A DNA stretch of 64,000 bases from Anaerostipes caccae L1-92 (GTDB taxonomy: Bacteria > Bacillota > Clostridia > Lachnospirales > Lachnospiraceae). Both the position numbers and the translations under genes were made by a program. The stretch spans positions 85,001-149,000 of the forward strand of contig NZ_AP023027.1 in NCBI RefSeq assembly GCF_014467075.1, read 5' to 3'. The notes under the pieces are model-generated. The model was given only the letters and a program-made list of their open reading frames with translations. It was not told the DNA's origin and did no database searches. Positions 63,845-64,000 of the stretch are shown here, one piece after another (the stretch's first letter is position 1; each line of letters opens with the position of its first letter).

Positions 63845-64000
63845 ATGGAAAAGAAACCAATTATCGGAATTACAATGGGAGATCCCTCGGGAAATGGATC
63901 TGAAATCTCCGTAAAAGCACTTTCAGACCCGGCTGTGTACGAAAGATGTAAGCCAATCATTATTGGAGATGCGAATTGCATGAAAAACGCAGTGGAGTTT
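63845..64000 (+). CDS. PdxA/PdxA2-family 4-phospho-threonate-type dehydrogenase, partial
   Basis: The first 52 residues are in the window: GITMGDPSGNGSEISVKAL is the PdxA family N-terminus, here with Asn where Ile or Val is usual, as in many PdxA2 proteins. Partnership with PrpR-N regulators and Fe-ADHs is typical for D-threonate/D-erythronate catabolism. Cut by the window end. Confidence 0.85.
   Translation, partial: MEKKPIIGITMGDPSGNGSEISVKALSDPAVYERCKPIIIGDANCMKNAVEF

Overview
The window looks like the chromosome of a spore-forming, low-to-mid GC Clostridium-type Firmicute, most likely a gut Lachnospiraceae member. Supporting evidence is the yaaO-tmk-holB-ricT-trmN6-rsmI-abrB block, spmA/spmB, strong GGAGG ribosome sites, many sugar PTS loci, a c-di-GMP riboswitch in front of a surface adhesin, and tRNA genes without encoded CCA. 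Species cannot be fixed from the sequence alone.

Layout. 1-4440: an rRNA operon with the unusual order 16S-5S-23S, then tRNAs Asp, Val, Thr, Tyr, fMet and Phe. 4470-10350: a housekeeping block (decarboxylase-like protein, thymidylate kinase, DNA polymerase delta', RicT, two methyltransferases, AbrB). 10490-16520: spmA and spmB, separated by a 1359-residue adhesin with its own promoter, c-di-GMP-I riboswitch and terminators, then a MarR/FabT-like regulator. 16540-22180: pckA, a DUF885 lipoprotein and metG. 22180-23650: an RpiR regulator flanked by two tiny hydrophobic-peptide genes. Each peptide gene faces a convergent small RNA with a consensus promoter and shares a bidirectional terminator with it; this is type I toxin-antitoxin architecture. 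23700-30580: a mannose-family PTS with a dehydrogenase, then a fructose-6-phosphate-aldolase-like gene, an SDR, an aldolase remnant, a second RpiR paralogue and a truncated DUF805 gene. The two operon promoters share a 13-bp operator at identical spacing.

30670-36810: an AraC regulator divergent from an iron/siderophore-type ABC operon ending in an MFS transporter. 36820-43830: tRNA-Gly, a structured intergenic stretch, an XRE-TPR regulator, a glucitol-type PTS operon (gutM-gutA-gutE, no EIIA) divergent from a sorbose-1-phosphate-reductase-like gene, a class II aldolase and a SorC regulator. 43840-46320: a three-gene operon encoding a small secreted peptide, a membrane protein and a VanZ homologue, possibly a bacteriocin/immunity locus. 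46330-48160: a hydroxybenzoate (gallate-type) decarboxylase locus decayed by a frameshift and by a deletion that also beheaded a LysR gene. 48190-52220: a LicT/BglG-controlled beta-glucoside PTS operon with two RAT elements and an esterase. 52270-57230: mutS2, yhaM and rlmD. 57310-60610: an array of GNAT acetyltransferases, DUF6429 and broken genes. 60640-64000: a PrpR-N regulator with a degenerate AAA domain, divergent from an iron alcohol dehydrogenase and a pdxA2-like gene cut by the window end.

The window is thus conserved backbone interleaved with exchangeable sugar-uptake and defence/resistance cassettes. Several cassettes (aldolase fragment, DUF805, lpdC/LysR, GNAT, HNH-CPBP) show recent decay at their edges.
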